The translations under genes were made by a program, and so were the position numbers. 64,000 bases of DNA, taken from NCBI GenBank assembly GCA_032191485.1, contig JAVDOI010000193.1, positions 157,501-221,500 on the forward strand, written 5' to 3'. This document shows positions 31,076 to 42,948 of this stretch, one piece after another (position 1 is the first letter of the stretch; each line of letters begins with the position of its first letter). Under the pieces are notes generated by a model. It was not told where the DNA came from. It saw nothing but the letters and a program-made list of their open reading frames with translations, and did no database searches. The DNA comes from Leptoclinus maculatus (lineage: Eukaryota > Chordata > Actinopteri > Perciformes > Stichaeidae).

Positions 31076-34000
31076 ACACTTTTGGCAGAAGAGCTGGCCG
31101 CAGTTCCTGCAGTGATGTCTCCGCTCGGTGAGGGAGAATCGGACCGTGCAGGCGGAGAGGCTGTCCACCACCTCGTCCTTCACCCGGTCGTTCACCGACC
31201 AGCTGAAGACCCGACCGCGACCGTCGCCCACCAGGATCTTACTGTGGTCCCTGAGGAGATGGCGTCACAGAGGAGGAGAATGACTTTTCTAAGATGTTTG
31301 TGTTCGATAGTGTCGAAGAAGCTCTCCACACCAATAAAAACAATTACAAATCTACAACAGGAAAGAATTCGTCTTGCTCTCTTACTTGGAGATGGCGAGC
31401 GACGTGATCTCGGCCGGTTGAGCGTTGTCCTTGCGATCGAACGCCGTGTGCACGGTGAGTTTGCTCCGGAAGACCAGCTGGCGCTCCCATCTGTAGCCTG
31501 TGGACCCACAGAAATAAAACACGTCAACACTGTGATCAGCCTACTTTTTAAGTTTTTGTTTTCTTCTCTGATCAGAGGAGAACCCTCGTTCCTTCACTGA
31601 CTTAGCTAAACAACAACAACAACAACATGTTCAATCACTGGACACCCACCGGCCCTGAGCTGGTTGTACGTCCGTGCGTCCATGGTGGAGGGCTGTGGCA
31701 CCGAGCTCTGGCCTGGGTGAGCCGGGTGAGGGTGGTGGCGGTGGTGTGAGGGACCTTAGTTTGCCCCTCGGAGTAGTTGACGAACACGAAGCCGTCCGAC
31801 CAGCGGTGGGAGTCGTCAGAGCTGCTGTCCATCGACCACGAAGCTCCGGTTCGTGCTGAGGGACCTGAAAGGGAACGTTGGCGTGGGTTGAGGTTCAGTA
31901 AACAAAATATGTGGTAAATAACTAGACAGACATCTGCCTCCGGAGCGTTACGGGCGTGTGTTGTCACCGTAACTACTGACAACAATAAAAAAATGTCTTT
32001 TGTATTAGTGATATTACAACGGAATCAATGTCTGTTTTACTCCTATTCTATTTCTATGTACAAGACACATTCAAATGAACAGAAAGTGATGTAATATTAA
32101 CATATGGTGCTTTAAAGGTACTCAAAGGCACTTTACATGGTAAACAACAAAGCAAATAAATGATTGTTTATGTGAAACTTTGTATAATGTCGGATGAATT
32201 CAGCGGAGATTCAAAAGCATGACGAGTTCAATGTATCCGCGTCAGTGTTTTGAAGTGGTTTCTGCGTATTATTTGCTGCTCTCCCCACTTCTGCTCGGTG
32301 TATTTAGTGTGAGCAGTGCACTCAGCTCAACCACAGACCGTCCGTGCTGGTAAGAGGAGCGCTTGCTTGCGTACCTCTGGGTCTGTGGACGGCGCTGCCC
32401 GGTTGGCTGCCTCCACCCGTCCACGGGTTGCGTGGAGCTTTGGGCTCCTGACTCAGACTGGGCTCGTCTCCGTCCGACTCGCTGCTGTCCTCATCGCCGT
32501 TGTGATTCTCGCCGCCCTCTGTGACGCCAACAAAAACTTTGTTTTACATTTTCATAGTGAGTTTATTATGCAAATACTTAAATCAAATATAAGCAGTTTG
32601 TTTTGGGACATGTCACTGTATCACATATTCAACAACCATTCCCTGATTTGAAAACTGCAAGTGCATTTTTATTCAAGACCAGCAGGGGGAAACATCGTCT
32701 TTAATCATTTCTCACATTCACTTCTCAACTTCAAGGTGAAATAATGAAGGAAACCTACAGGAGTCCATGTTTTAGTCTCTCTTAAAGTCTAGACTGTTTA
32801 ATTACAAGTAACAAAAATACTATATATGCGTTTCCGTTTTAATAACTGTTACCGTGTCAGATTCGTAGTTAGCCAGACGGCAGCTGAGGTCGGCGTAGCC
32901 CCAGGCGAAGGTCTTGCTCCAGGTGGGGGGGAACCAGAACCTTGTTTTGCTCCACCGCAAGTATGCCCTTGTCGGTGCACATGATCTGTCCCACGGGCTC
33001 CTTCAGCTCTGGAGACACAAAGAAATATGAGAGTCTAAAGGGAGTCTTGCACTGTCTAATGTACAGAGTACATGGTTGGGGCTTAACTGGTACTTAAGAC
33101 TGCAATGGATTTAGCACAAAAGACAGAGAGTAAGTGTGTGTACTTGTACCTTTAACTGGTGCTAGAGAAGGTCTGAGATTGTCCAGATGATGGAAGAAGA
33201 TCTTGTCGCTGTTGGAGCTCGGAGGAACGCTCGCTACGTCACCGTTGGCTTTACCACGTACTCGCTTAGGAGGATGGGGCTTCTTAAACAGCCGAGACAC
33301 AAACACATCAACAGTCGGTGAGGATAGAAAAGGACTTTGACATCGACCAATAGCCGGATGCTAAAACATTTTGGCTGTGGAAGGTAAGTTTGTCCACTAA
33401 GGGAAAAATGCAGAGCATCCTCACAGTGGATTAAAGCTCCAGAAACTTAATGTTTGGAGACAACCAGGTCTTCATTGGGCAAAATGTCATGAAGAAGCAT
33501 TTTGGTTGATGAAGTAGATGCAGACAGTAGATGATTTAGAGAAACAGACAGGACTCCGTTGACGAAAACAGTAATTGTATCTTGCTGAACACGAGAGTTG
33601 CTGGTCTACCGCTGCCTCCGTTGTTTGTGTTCATTTGGGTTTTAAAGGGTCAATTTGGATTCACCAAATTCACACAAGAACACAAGCAAACTAACCGATG
33701 GATGCAGCGGTAGTCCAGCAGTTATTGTTTCTGCAAGATTACTGTTTTTGTCAAAGGAGTCTGGCCGCTTTGAGAGCACAGATAAAGGCCTCAGGGCTGT
33801 CTGAAGGTAAGATAAGGCAGTGAACTGATATAGAGTCTTTTAAGGTGTCTGAAAACATTCAGCTTCTGCTCCCGTCCACAGCGGTACATTGCTTTGCTCC
33901 CGTGCTGGTACTCCTGTCCGTCTTTCTAAACTAGTGGCGTTCAACCCCACTTCAACAAATCCGGACTATCCCTTTAAACTAGCCTGGAGATTTAAGATAT

Positions 34001-34707
34001 CAGCATTAGTGGCGGCAGTACAGCAGCAGCGACGTCATCACCAGCCAGTATCTGACCCGTTTGGGGATTTGCCCGAAGTTGTTGATGAAGCCGATGGTGG
34101 TCGTCTCTTTGAGCGGGTCGTTGATGTTGTAGATGTCCACCTGGCCCTCGTAGAACAGGTGGTGGAAGACGTTCACCGCCTCCACGGCCGGCGGTCCCTG
34201 CTGCTTGTACCCGAAGATCAGGTCGATCCATCGGTGGAGGTGGGCTGACACGTAGTCGCACGCCAACGCCTGCAGCCAGACAAGAGGTTAACGTGTACTC
34301 ACTGGAAATCAGACCTAAAATGTCACAAGAGGGTTCAATTCTTACGTCTCTGTGGACTCTGATGAACTCCCGGGGGTCGCCCTCGGCCCAAGGTGGCAGG
34401 ATGACGTCGCCCAGCTTGGTGCCATTCTGCTTGGCGCCTGGTAGATCCAACAACAGAGGGCAGACAGAACATTCATATTATTATATTAATATTCATGCAG
34501 TCAATTATCTCAGTCAGATTGACTCGTGCTTCATCGTGGTTCCCGATACTGACCCAGGTCGAAGTTGTTGGCGTTGAGCAAGAACTCGGGCAGGTAGAAG
34601 AACTCGGGGATGAGCTCCTTGACGTCGGCCATGTTGTGTTTGGAGGCAGAGAGCCAGGCTTCACGCACACTGTGGAACATCCTGTCAGCCAGGTTGAAGT
34701 GACCTCC
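31076..34707 (-). pseudogene. wdfy3: wdfy3 BEACH-to-FYVE exons, with the WD40 exons missing
   Basis: Exons in transcript order: 34707-34554 (HNMADVKELIPEFFYLPEFL), 34437-34346 (NGTKLGDVILPPWAEGDPRE), 34269-34057 (WIDLIFGYKQQGPPAVEAVN), 33291-33150 (KKPHPPKRVR, SDKIFFHHLDNLRPSLAPVK), 33008-32853 (LKEPVGQIMCTDKGILAVEQ), 32518-32375 (acidic, GDEDSSESDGDEPSLSQE), 31855-31650 (DDSHRWSDGFVFVNYSEGQT), 31497-31386 (YRWERQLVFRSKLTVHTAFD), 31250-about 31076 (GDGRGRVFSWSV and RRHHCRNCGQLFCQKC). The WD40 blades expected between 32853 and 32518 are absent from the 334 bases there, and the second half of the FYVE zinc finger does not follow. One extra C (32925-32931), one missing A (about 31756) and an acceptor reading GG instead of AG (33292-33293) add to the damage. 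Unlikely to make a working protein. Confidence 0.85.
33551..33763. mobile_element. Fold-back MITE-like element
   Basis: The left arm GGACTCCGTTGACGAAAACA and the right arm (reverse complement AGACTCCTTTGACAAAAACA) are imperfect inverted repeats. The similarity continues inward through CTACCGCTGC and a GGGTCAATTTGGATTCACC segment, so the whole 213 bases can fold on itself. No coding capacity. It lies in a wdfy3 intron. Confidence 0.6.
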
Positions 34708-35420
34708 CTGGTAACCACACAGACGCACAGTTTCACATTAAGTCCAGACACTTCGGAGCGTCAACAGCTATTTTTTCTCCACCTGTTTCATAGAGGATTT
34801 TATTTTGAAGGAACTTAAAACGATTATTCTGGCAAAATATATATATATATATATATCTTTTTACTTGTTCTTAATCAGAACACAAAATTAATATCCACCA
34901 CCGCTGTTAATGAAAGAAGTTTGCTGGGATGTCACAATTATTCAAGACAATGGCTACATAATCACAATGACTATATATCACTGAATAATGCCAAAATAGA
35001 TCACACTATATGGATTTGGTACAGGTTCAGCCTCTCATGATTGGCCAAGTCTAGTATTAAGACAACCCTGTGTTGTAAAATGACAAAAAAAATTGCACCC
35101 GGAACCTTGTTAATGTGCCACTTTCTGGTTGATGTGCCAATGTGTGGTATGTGCTGGACTATTTCTTGGCTGGGTGTCACCTCACAGAGAGAGGTGTATC
35201 AATTTGATCCAATATGGTGTGTATTGTTGATAGGCATTACATTATGTCCAACATGGCCAAGATTACAAAAACATGTAATCAATCCAACCAGGCAGGAGGT
35301 GTTATGGTTGTTATTACAGTTGAGAAAATGTCCCTTTTACAGCATTACTATAAATCTAGGATGTTTTTGTTTGTCCATTTGACAAGGTGTGCTGACATGC
35401 AAATTACTGATCAAACTTAC
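34708..35420. other. Non-coding stretch upstream of the wdfy3 BEACH exon
   Basis: AT microsatellite at 34838-34857. No exon for the preceding wdfy3 segment (start of the BEACH domain) was found here. Plus-strand frames in 35041-35400 resemble nothing I know. Confidence 0.5.
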
Positions 35421-35513
35421 AAGATATTCCTTGATCAGGTTATCTGCATCTTCTACCAGGAAGATGATGAGGGCTTTCAGGACACACTCCCGCCGAAGAT
35501 GAATGTCCTCAGT
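35421..35513 (-). CDS. Single exon of an unassigned gene, possibly SAMD3-like
   Basis: A 93-base stretch bounded by TTTTCCCAG and GTAAGT encodes 31 codons without a stop, including HLRRECVLKALIIFLVEDAD. The helix pattern recalls the multi-copy SAM-domain (SAMD3-like) proteins of fish, where a similar segment on bearing 'ved' residues precedes KEY. That link is weak. A possible preceding short exon at 35793-35822 ends in CCTAAG before GTAAGT but has a stop in the compatible frame. Confidence 0.35.
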
Positions 35514-36435
35514 CTGGGAAAACATAATCACAGACGTCCTTAGGTCAGCTCACATGTCAGGGCCTTGTTGTGCTTTATAAAATAGATTTGTCCCACTTAA
35601 AACAGTTGTTCAAGCTGCCATGGGTTACAAATTTGTGTGTCGTTAAGACACAATTTTTGCAAAACTATTAGTACATTGACAAACGTGTTGAAGCTAAGGT
35701 TGAAATAGTCCTTTTAACAATCACCTTTACTGTAACTGTTTAAATGACATACAGCCACATTACTGCCTTGTCAATTGCACTGTATTCTAGGAGTATAACT
35801 TACCTTAGGTAGTCCAATGAGTTATGTCCAGGCCTGAAGTCACCACCACCAGTCAGGGGAAAAATCATGAGAAGAAAACAAATAAAAACACATTCATATT
35901 AAGGGGAGAGGAAATTGTCCATTCAGTGTTAAGCTTGAGTTGTGTACGGTTAAACTGTATTACTACTTTACCCCAGCCGGTAACCGTTTGTGTAAGGACC
36001 AAGTGAGAAAACCTAGCAGCAGTTGACCCAAACAACACAGCAGCTTAATAGCACACTGGCACAGCAATACTGAGCTGGGTAACGCTTACCTTAACGTTAG
36101 CCACCGCGACTTATAACTGTGGTGCTTTCACACAGCGAGCACTTATCACCGCCGCCAAACTCATTTCCAACATGAAGACGAAGGCAGCCCCGTCACTGAG
36201 GCCAGCCAGCACAACACCTTGTTATCACTGCATCTCCCACACAGACAAGATTAGTGTTTTTGGGTCGGCAACCGGACGCACCTCTAAGCGAGCACGAGGG
36301 AGGCACGGTATTTACATTGGAAACAACGCAGGTGGCGGTGGTAAATTCAGTCTTTCTGAAGTAGCTATGACACAATTTCGCCTTCCACATCACCGTGAGG
36401 TTCTAGTGTAGTCCAAGAAGTGTGATCGTGCGCTG
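35514..36435. other. Region with no confident gene; possible minus-strand 5' exon
   Basis: On the minus strand 36190-36086 contains two ATGs and ends in TTAAG followed by the donor GTAAGCG, like a 5' leader exon. The peptide from the first ATG stops after about 20 codons. The plus-strand open frame 36172-36411 has no resemblance. Confidence 0.3.

Positions 36436-36466
<31 letters not shown>
36436..36466 (+). repeat. CA microsatellite
   Basis: Around twelve CA repeats followed by CGCACACG, just beyond the donor of the sspo TIL exon. Confidence 0.9.
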
Positions 36467-36469
<3 letters not shown>

Positions 36470-36500
36470 TTATCTGTTAATAAAATGATAGCAGCTTTGC

Positions 36501-37036
36501 CTTCAGGGCAGCGACAGCCGGGCTGACATTCGGCGTTGCCCTGGCACTCTATGCCCTGCTGGAGGTCTGAGCAGCGCTGTGGACACTGGTTGGCACACGA
36601 CACAAACTCCTGGCCTGGCGGGCAGCCTCTCTCATCTGACAATACACAAACACAAGGTCATGAATTTTCCCATGATGCTGCAGGCATTTCCTTTGCATGA
36701 CGTGCCTCACCAAGAATCAGAGGCTGTGCTTACTTTCTCAACACAAAGCATCATCTGGAAAAACAGCAATATGCTGAATAAATGAGCACAGGATGGATCT
36801 TTGGGGGTCATAGCAATCTCAACTCAACGAGCGTGCGTGCGTGTGTGTACACGTTGGGTTTGTCTCACCGCAGGGTTTGGTGTTGCAGGGTTTGACCTGG
36901 TTCTTCTCTCCTTCACACTTCTTCCCTCCGTTCTTGGGCGGAGGGCTGGAGCAGGAGCGAGTGCGTATGGAGCGCCCGCCTCCACAGCGCTTATCACGGT
37001 GAGACCAGGGACTCAAGGGGGACCAACCTCCATCCA
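36501..37036 (-). CDS. sspo: sspo TSP1 and TIL exons placed away from the main block
   Basis: Exon 37036-36869 encodes a TSP1 module (GGWSPLSPWSHRDKRCGGGR, CEGEKNQVKPCNTKPC). Exon 36635-36501 encodes a TIL module (CPPGQEFVSCANQCPQRCSD, CQPGCRCPEG). Both are phase 1 at both ends, so the discoidin exon at 37462-37321 could splice into them in frame. The TIL exon appears to use a GC donor (GCAAAG at 36500-36495). No further sspo exon follows to the left; wdfy3 exons do. Confidence 0.83.
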
Positions 37037-37320
37037 CTGCATCGTCCACACACAGACACACATGAACACAAGCACAAAGAACACCAGTGTGTCTTCACGT
37101 TTCACACTAAACCATCATTACAGTTCATCACAACTTGGCTGATATTTTCACATTCTCCATCATTTCTATTGCTTTTGATAAAGTTGGATTATATTACAGA
37201 TTGCAAAAAAAAACAAAACCAGTTTAATAACACTGTTGTGAAGACGACTCACTAGATCTGTAAAGCAAAGATGAGCTAGTACACAAGAGGAATTAGGTCC
37301 TGAGGATTATGATTCCTCAC

Positions 37321-38101
37321 CTCCTCTGCAGCCGAGGATCTCCACACGCAGGTAGAAGGTGGGTCTGAACTCCACAGAGATGACGCGCAGGTAGCGAGCT
37401 CTGACCAGCCGACCGAGTCAGCGGGTCACTGGGTTCCTGCCCGCCATGCGCACCTCAAACACCTTCACACAACCGACAGGGCAATTCCACATGAGCACAT
37501 CTAATGTCTAGAAGAATGCATCAGATTTGTCTTTTTCTCCCCATGTATGAACACATTCATATGTAAATACAGAAAACATTTGATGTTAAATAAGACACTA
37601 AATGTCCACATTAGTACAAATACCTTAGCTGGGCCTCCAGGGTTCCCATCCTCAGTATAGTCTGTGAAGAGGCTGCTGTGCAGGGCGAAGGCCAGGCGGT
37701 ATTTAGTGAGGTAGCCCCACATGCGTTCACTGACCTGGGTCACCACCCCTGATACCCATGTGGGCTCCAGGAAGTCCACCTGGAAAAAGGGCTGGGGATC
37801 TGCAGGTAAGGGGCTCCATCCAGGCTCCATAACCTGACTGCACAGAGGATGATGTGGTTTGTTGTTTTTTTCTGAATGCTTTATATTTTAGACTTTTAAG
37901 TGCATGCAAAAAAACACGTGGAATGTTCCTGCTAGTGTACACTTAAGGGACGACTACCAATCAAAGGTTAGATCGCTCACACGTTAGGGACGATGTTTAG
38001 TCGTCCAGCATCAGCAGGGTTGTTCTCGCGGTGCGAGGACGACGTCAGCTGACCGTATCGAATCCTCCCATCCTCCAGTCCAAGGGGAGAGGAGCAGATG
38101 G
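37321..38101 (-). CDS. sspo: sspo discoidin (F5/8C) exons, copy 2
   Basis: Exons 38101-37983 (EDGRIRYGQLTSSSHRENNP), 37833-37624 (FFQVDFLEPTWVSGVVTQVS, ERMWGYLTKYRLAFAL) and 37462-37321 (RYLRVISVEFRPT). The last carries the same in-frame TGA (37420-37418) as copy 1. Here the next exon downstream is a TSP1 module at 37036 rather than an LDLa module, yet the phase is compatible. The first exon is preceded by the LINE, so the discoidin domain has no sspo exons upstream of it in the window. Confidence 0.85.
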
Positions 38102-38115
38102 CTGCAGAATATGAT

Positions 38116-39370
38116 ACACATGTTAACACCATCCAACAGAGTCTGGCAAACTGAACACTTCAAACACATTAATCCTATTCTGTTCAATCAAAACCTGCTT
38201 AACGCTACTCTGCCTGGTCTGCATTTGAGTCCTCCACCATGCCCCGTGACAGTACCACGTAATAGTGAAGGGGTTGACATTCATCAGCTGCAGTGTTTTC
38301 AGGAGAACATGAGGCTGTAGGGTGTTAAAGGCTGAACTGAAATCTACAAACAGTCTAGCATAGGCCCTCGGATTCTCCAGGTGTTTAGTCACTAGATGCA
38401 CTATACTGTTGGTTGCATCATCAGTGCCTCTCTGCTGTGTGTATGCAAACTGGTAGGGATCTAGCTGTGGGCCTACATCCAGCCGTAGTTTGCTCACCAT
38501 GAGCTTCTCCATCCACTTCATCACAACAGAGGTTGGAGCAATAGGTCTAAAATCATTATTCTCCTGTGGACAGGGTTTCTTAGGGACGGGTATGATGATT
38601 GCCTTTTTCCATCGTGTTGGTACAGTGTGAGAATCTAGGGACCTCTGGAAAATGGGGCACCAGGCAGGTGTCAATTCATCTGCACATGTTTTTAATAGAA
38701 AAGCAGAGATACCATCTGGACCTGTGGCCTTGTTGACATTGATTTGCTTAAGGACCTTGTTGACGGATTCATGGTCAATCTCTAGCCTGTCAACATCATC
38801 AATAGCAATACTATCAAGCACCATGTCACACTCAGCTGAGAAGTCATAATTGTCAAACCGCTTGTAAAAAGCATTCAGCTCATTTGCTTTAGCCAGTTCA
38901 TCTACAGCATATAAGGATTTTTTTGTGGGTTTCATGTTGGTGGCTGTTTTCATGGAGTTCATAGTTTTTTAGAGTTCATAGCCTGGAGGTTTTCCTCTAT
39001 TGCCTCCCTATGGTGTTCCCGAGCTTCTTTCAGCCTCTGGTTCAACTCCTTTTGTACAGTTTTTAGTTGTAGGTGGTCGTTGGTCTTAAATGCCTGCTTG
39101 TTTCTGTTAATACAGTCCTTCACCTCCTTTGTGATGTAAGGTTTGTTGTTAGGGTAGACTTTTATTGTCCTTTTTGGAATCAGTGTCAACACAAAATGTT
39201 ATGTAACTTGTGGTAACTTCTGTGGCATTGTCCAGGTTTGGCTCTCCAGAGAAGGTGTCCCAGTCTGTACATAGAAAGCAACCTTTCAGTGTTTCTATGC
39301 TGTCATCTGTCCATGCATTGATAGATGTTGTTTTGAAAGACACCCCACCGAACCCTCCCCGCTTGTCCCC
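38116..39370 (-). mobile_element. LINE reverse transcriptase fragment, copy 2
   Basis: Same truncated element as at 22990-24240, carried by the segmental duplication, with identical 279-codon and 77-codon frames. The 10-base indel that separates the two duplication copies is near its upstream edge. Confidence 0.88.
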
Positions 39371-39686
39371 TGAAGTCCAGATCTTCACAAGAATGATGAT
39401 CACCATCTGACTTTCTTTACGCTGCATATAAACCAGTGTAACTTGATACATATGACAATACTGGTCTGTTATTGTAGTGACATGATGCTTTATGAGAGCT
39501 TTGTAATCTTCTCTCTAGGGCAGTACCAAATGTAAAGAAAAATCCTTGAACAAAGCTAAAAGAATTCAGTCTTTTTCTATTAAATGAACTTGTTTTGATT
39601 CATTTAGTTTCAATACATTTGGACTTCATTAGACTGCTGAAATGGAGCAGCAGTCCAACCGCCGTGTTTCTGTTTGTATTCAGTAC

Positions 39687-41012
39687 CTTTGGTAAACTTT
39701 GTTGCGGACGCCTTTCTGGAAGGCCAACAAGTAGTTCCTCCCATCTGCTGAGAAGACTTCCACCGCCATGGGCTGAAAGACGATGACATACACGACATTT
39801 AATGATCAAAAAACAAGGTGGTGAGTTAAGCACTAAGAAAAGCAAGAGGTAACTTTGGTATCTTTCAACCTGGACTCTACTTTGAATGTTTTTGTGTCTA
39901 AGTGACTAATGAGAACAACACATTTGTTTAGCTGCTGCCGTCTGCAGCGTTCTCCCTCAATACCGGACCAATGTCAGTAACTGTTGTATACCTTTTAGTA
40001 ACTAAGACACAAAAACATGGGAAAATAGTGTCCATGTTGAAAAATGACCATGAAAGCTACTCAATATAAATGTCTAACTCAAAGATGTGTATTGTGTGTA
40101 TTGGTTCTATATGTGCATGCTGACCTGCAGCAGGTAGCGTCTCTTGTGCACTTCCTTGATGTCCTCGTAGGCGAAGATGCTGCAGGTTCTCTTCAGCTGA
40201 CTCTGTCCTTGTCTCGCTCCTCTGGGGATGATGGCCTCATGCAAACTGGACACGGACGACAGAGAGCGAGGACTTTATCAACTGTCGACTCAGTTCGACG
40301 TTACGTTTCACCTAGAAAGCACTCGTGTCAACAAAAAGGGTTTATTTCCTCACACCATTGTAATCATAAGAAGTTTTATGTTTTCATCTGATGAATGACA
40401 ATGAATTGATTATAAACATGTCCATCATTACTATTATTATGAATTGACTTATAAGCTCATTGAATCCTCATTTCAGGCCCCCGTAGACACCATGTTTAGA
40501 CTCAGTTTAACACCTGAGGGTGACACAATATTATACACAATAATAACTTAAAGAAAGGTACTGTATGTAACACTGGAGACTGATTTGAGCCCTGAGCCGT
40601 TCTAAAACTGGAGCAGTCCGGACTCGCTGACCTTCTCTCCCTCCTCCGGGAGGCGCAGCAGAGACGTGTTGTCCGTCCTCTGCTCCTCCTCGGGGCCTCC
40701 CGACTCCAGCAGCTGCTCCCGACTGTCCTCGTCCGCTGTGGACCGAGACCTCTTCAGAGGAGCCTTCACCAGGCCTGGAGAGCACAGCGGAGTGTTAGAC
40801 ACAGTACACCAAGAAGATAGAATACTAAACCAAGAACCTTTCTGAGTAAGAACAAAGTGTTCCCTGGTGTTGCGTCTGGACCTTTGACTCTTGCGATGGT
40901 GTCCTCTCCGTGCTCGGGCTCATGCTGTGTGGTCTCTCCCTTGGTGTTGTGCTCCACAGAGTGCTGGTACATGCCAGGGTTTCCAGACAGCAACCGCACG
41001 TAGTACTCCTTA
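39687..41012 (-). pseudogene. wdfy3: wdfy3 PH-region exons, copy 2
   Basis: Exons 41012-40882, 40774-40632, 40245-40125 and 39772-39687 correspond one for one to the four exons at 25876-24551 and encode the same peptides. The same internal PH exon is missing. If this copy and the BEACH-to-FYVE exons at 34707-31076 once belonged together, sspo exons and a LINE now interrupt them and at least the exons for the start of the BEACH domain have been lost. Confidence 0.85.
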
Positions 41013-41860
41013 CTGAATCATAATGAATCACAACCCCTAAATCATTATACGCATCTCCAGATTCATGCCATTATATAGTCTTATTAATAATAATAATATT
41101 CAAGAAGGTTTGACTGTGTATGAAATGCAAATGACCAAATAAATGCATGAAAGCTACCCCATCATTTGTAGCTGTAACTAAGGGACATCATATTGACTTC
41201 AAAGCAGAACGATCTGGGATGATATGCAACCACTTCCATGCAAAAGACATAAGACATGTCACTTATGGTTAGTTTGATACAAGGATGTTCATTCTGATAA
41301 TGTGAACTTCACATAATGTGAGATCCAATCCAACAGCCTCATCTGTAGCACCAGTAACTTGGTGTTCATGTAGAACACGTTCACATGCAAATGCACATAA
41401 AACCAACGGAGACGTGCGTGTTTATTTAACGTTAACGTGATTCAAATGAAGCACCGGGTCCCGGTCATATCTTGTTGTTCTTTCGTTATGTGTCCGTAAA
41501 GTAACAGAGTATCTCTAGTTCACCTTAACTGGCCGCTGGTCAGCCTCTATATTCACTGACCTACAGTAGTAAGCGATAACTCATTTTATTTGAATGCACG
41601 CTCGTGTTAACTTATGATACTTTTGGTCACAAAAACGCATCAAAGTCGGACATGAATTAACCGGTATGAACCGTTAACGGCTCCAGATTACAACACGTTA
41701 GCATGTTAGCATAACAAACTCATACAGAAGTCCGACTTCGACACAATAACACAAAAGAAACACAACTGACTTCATCTTCATAGCTTTCAAGTGAATGTCA
41801 GACAGCCCAGACTAATTATCATGACATTTGAATTCATTGTTATTCATCTTAATGACTTAC

Positions 41861-41966
41861 CGTTTCACGTAAGGCTGAGACCGACTGACTGACTAACACC
41901 GGAGAAAGTCTGTCATTCGCAAAACGGCGCCACAGCGCTGCTGGTGGCCAAAGATAGATTATACAT
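41861..41966 (-). promoter_or_regulatory. Candidate untranslated first exon / promoter (copy 2)
   Basis: Duplicate of 26725-26830 with the same GTAAGT donor. Same uncertainty. Confidence 0.3.
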
Positions 41967-42948
41967 TTATATATATATATATATTAAATGTATTTTATTT
42001 AACAGATGGCATTTCTCTCTCAATCGTGACCAAATGGTCAGCTGGAACATGCATCAAACTAAAACATGTTTGTCAAAAATATGTAGAGCGATTCAAAAAT
42101 ATGAATAAATCGCCACACTTATTGCTTCAATCAGTTTCATGACATAATTAACATTCAAATAATAAACTCACTATAATGTGACTGCCTAATATGAATGAAA
42201 GAATGAAATAAAATACCCTATTCATAAGCTGTGTTAACATTGCAGGCCACTAAAATACATATCACCTTCACATTATGTTACTACACAACTAAGCTAGCTA
42301 TTGTAAACATTAGCTAAAGTAGCAACGTTAGCTGTTGGAACTGTTGGTAATTACCCACAATTCCAAGGGGCAGCCTCAGCCACATTAATAAAGCCAAGAA
42401 CCTAAAAATGAAAGCAATTTAAAATGTGAAAACAGTCTCTGTGAAGTTAAATTGAGCCAGAGATGTAGTCAGATATGAAAATATCCAAAGAACAATAACT
42501 GGCACCCTCAGTTAAAAGGGTTTGACATTGTAATACTATAAATAGCAAATTTAGCAGCATCAGTCGGATCCTGACGGAGAAATCCAAGTGGTCCCTTACC
42601 GAACGGAACCGTCATTCTCCCAGGGAAAATAAAATGTTTGTGCATTTGACCTGTAAAGACAAAGAGTAAAATATATTTTTTTGCTGCAAAACATTTGCAT
42701 CAAGCAGCCTTACTAATCTTTAACTACCGGTAATAGCCTAATTAGCATTAATTAATAAACTCATCAACATCTGTGTATGTCACAAAAAAGACAAAATGTG
42801 AAAGACAAAAACACTTATTTCAGCATTTATTTATTCAGTTTTTTATTCATTTCTGTATTTATACATTTATTTATTTAGTCCTGTATTTATACATTTATTT
42901 ATTCTTTCCTGTATTCATTTATACATTTATTATTGCATTTATTTATAC

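Noticed and set aside
36172..36411. 79-codon plus-strand frame
   Set aside because: No resemblance to a known protein, and the stretch looks more like a minus-strand leader exon.
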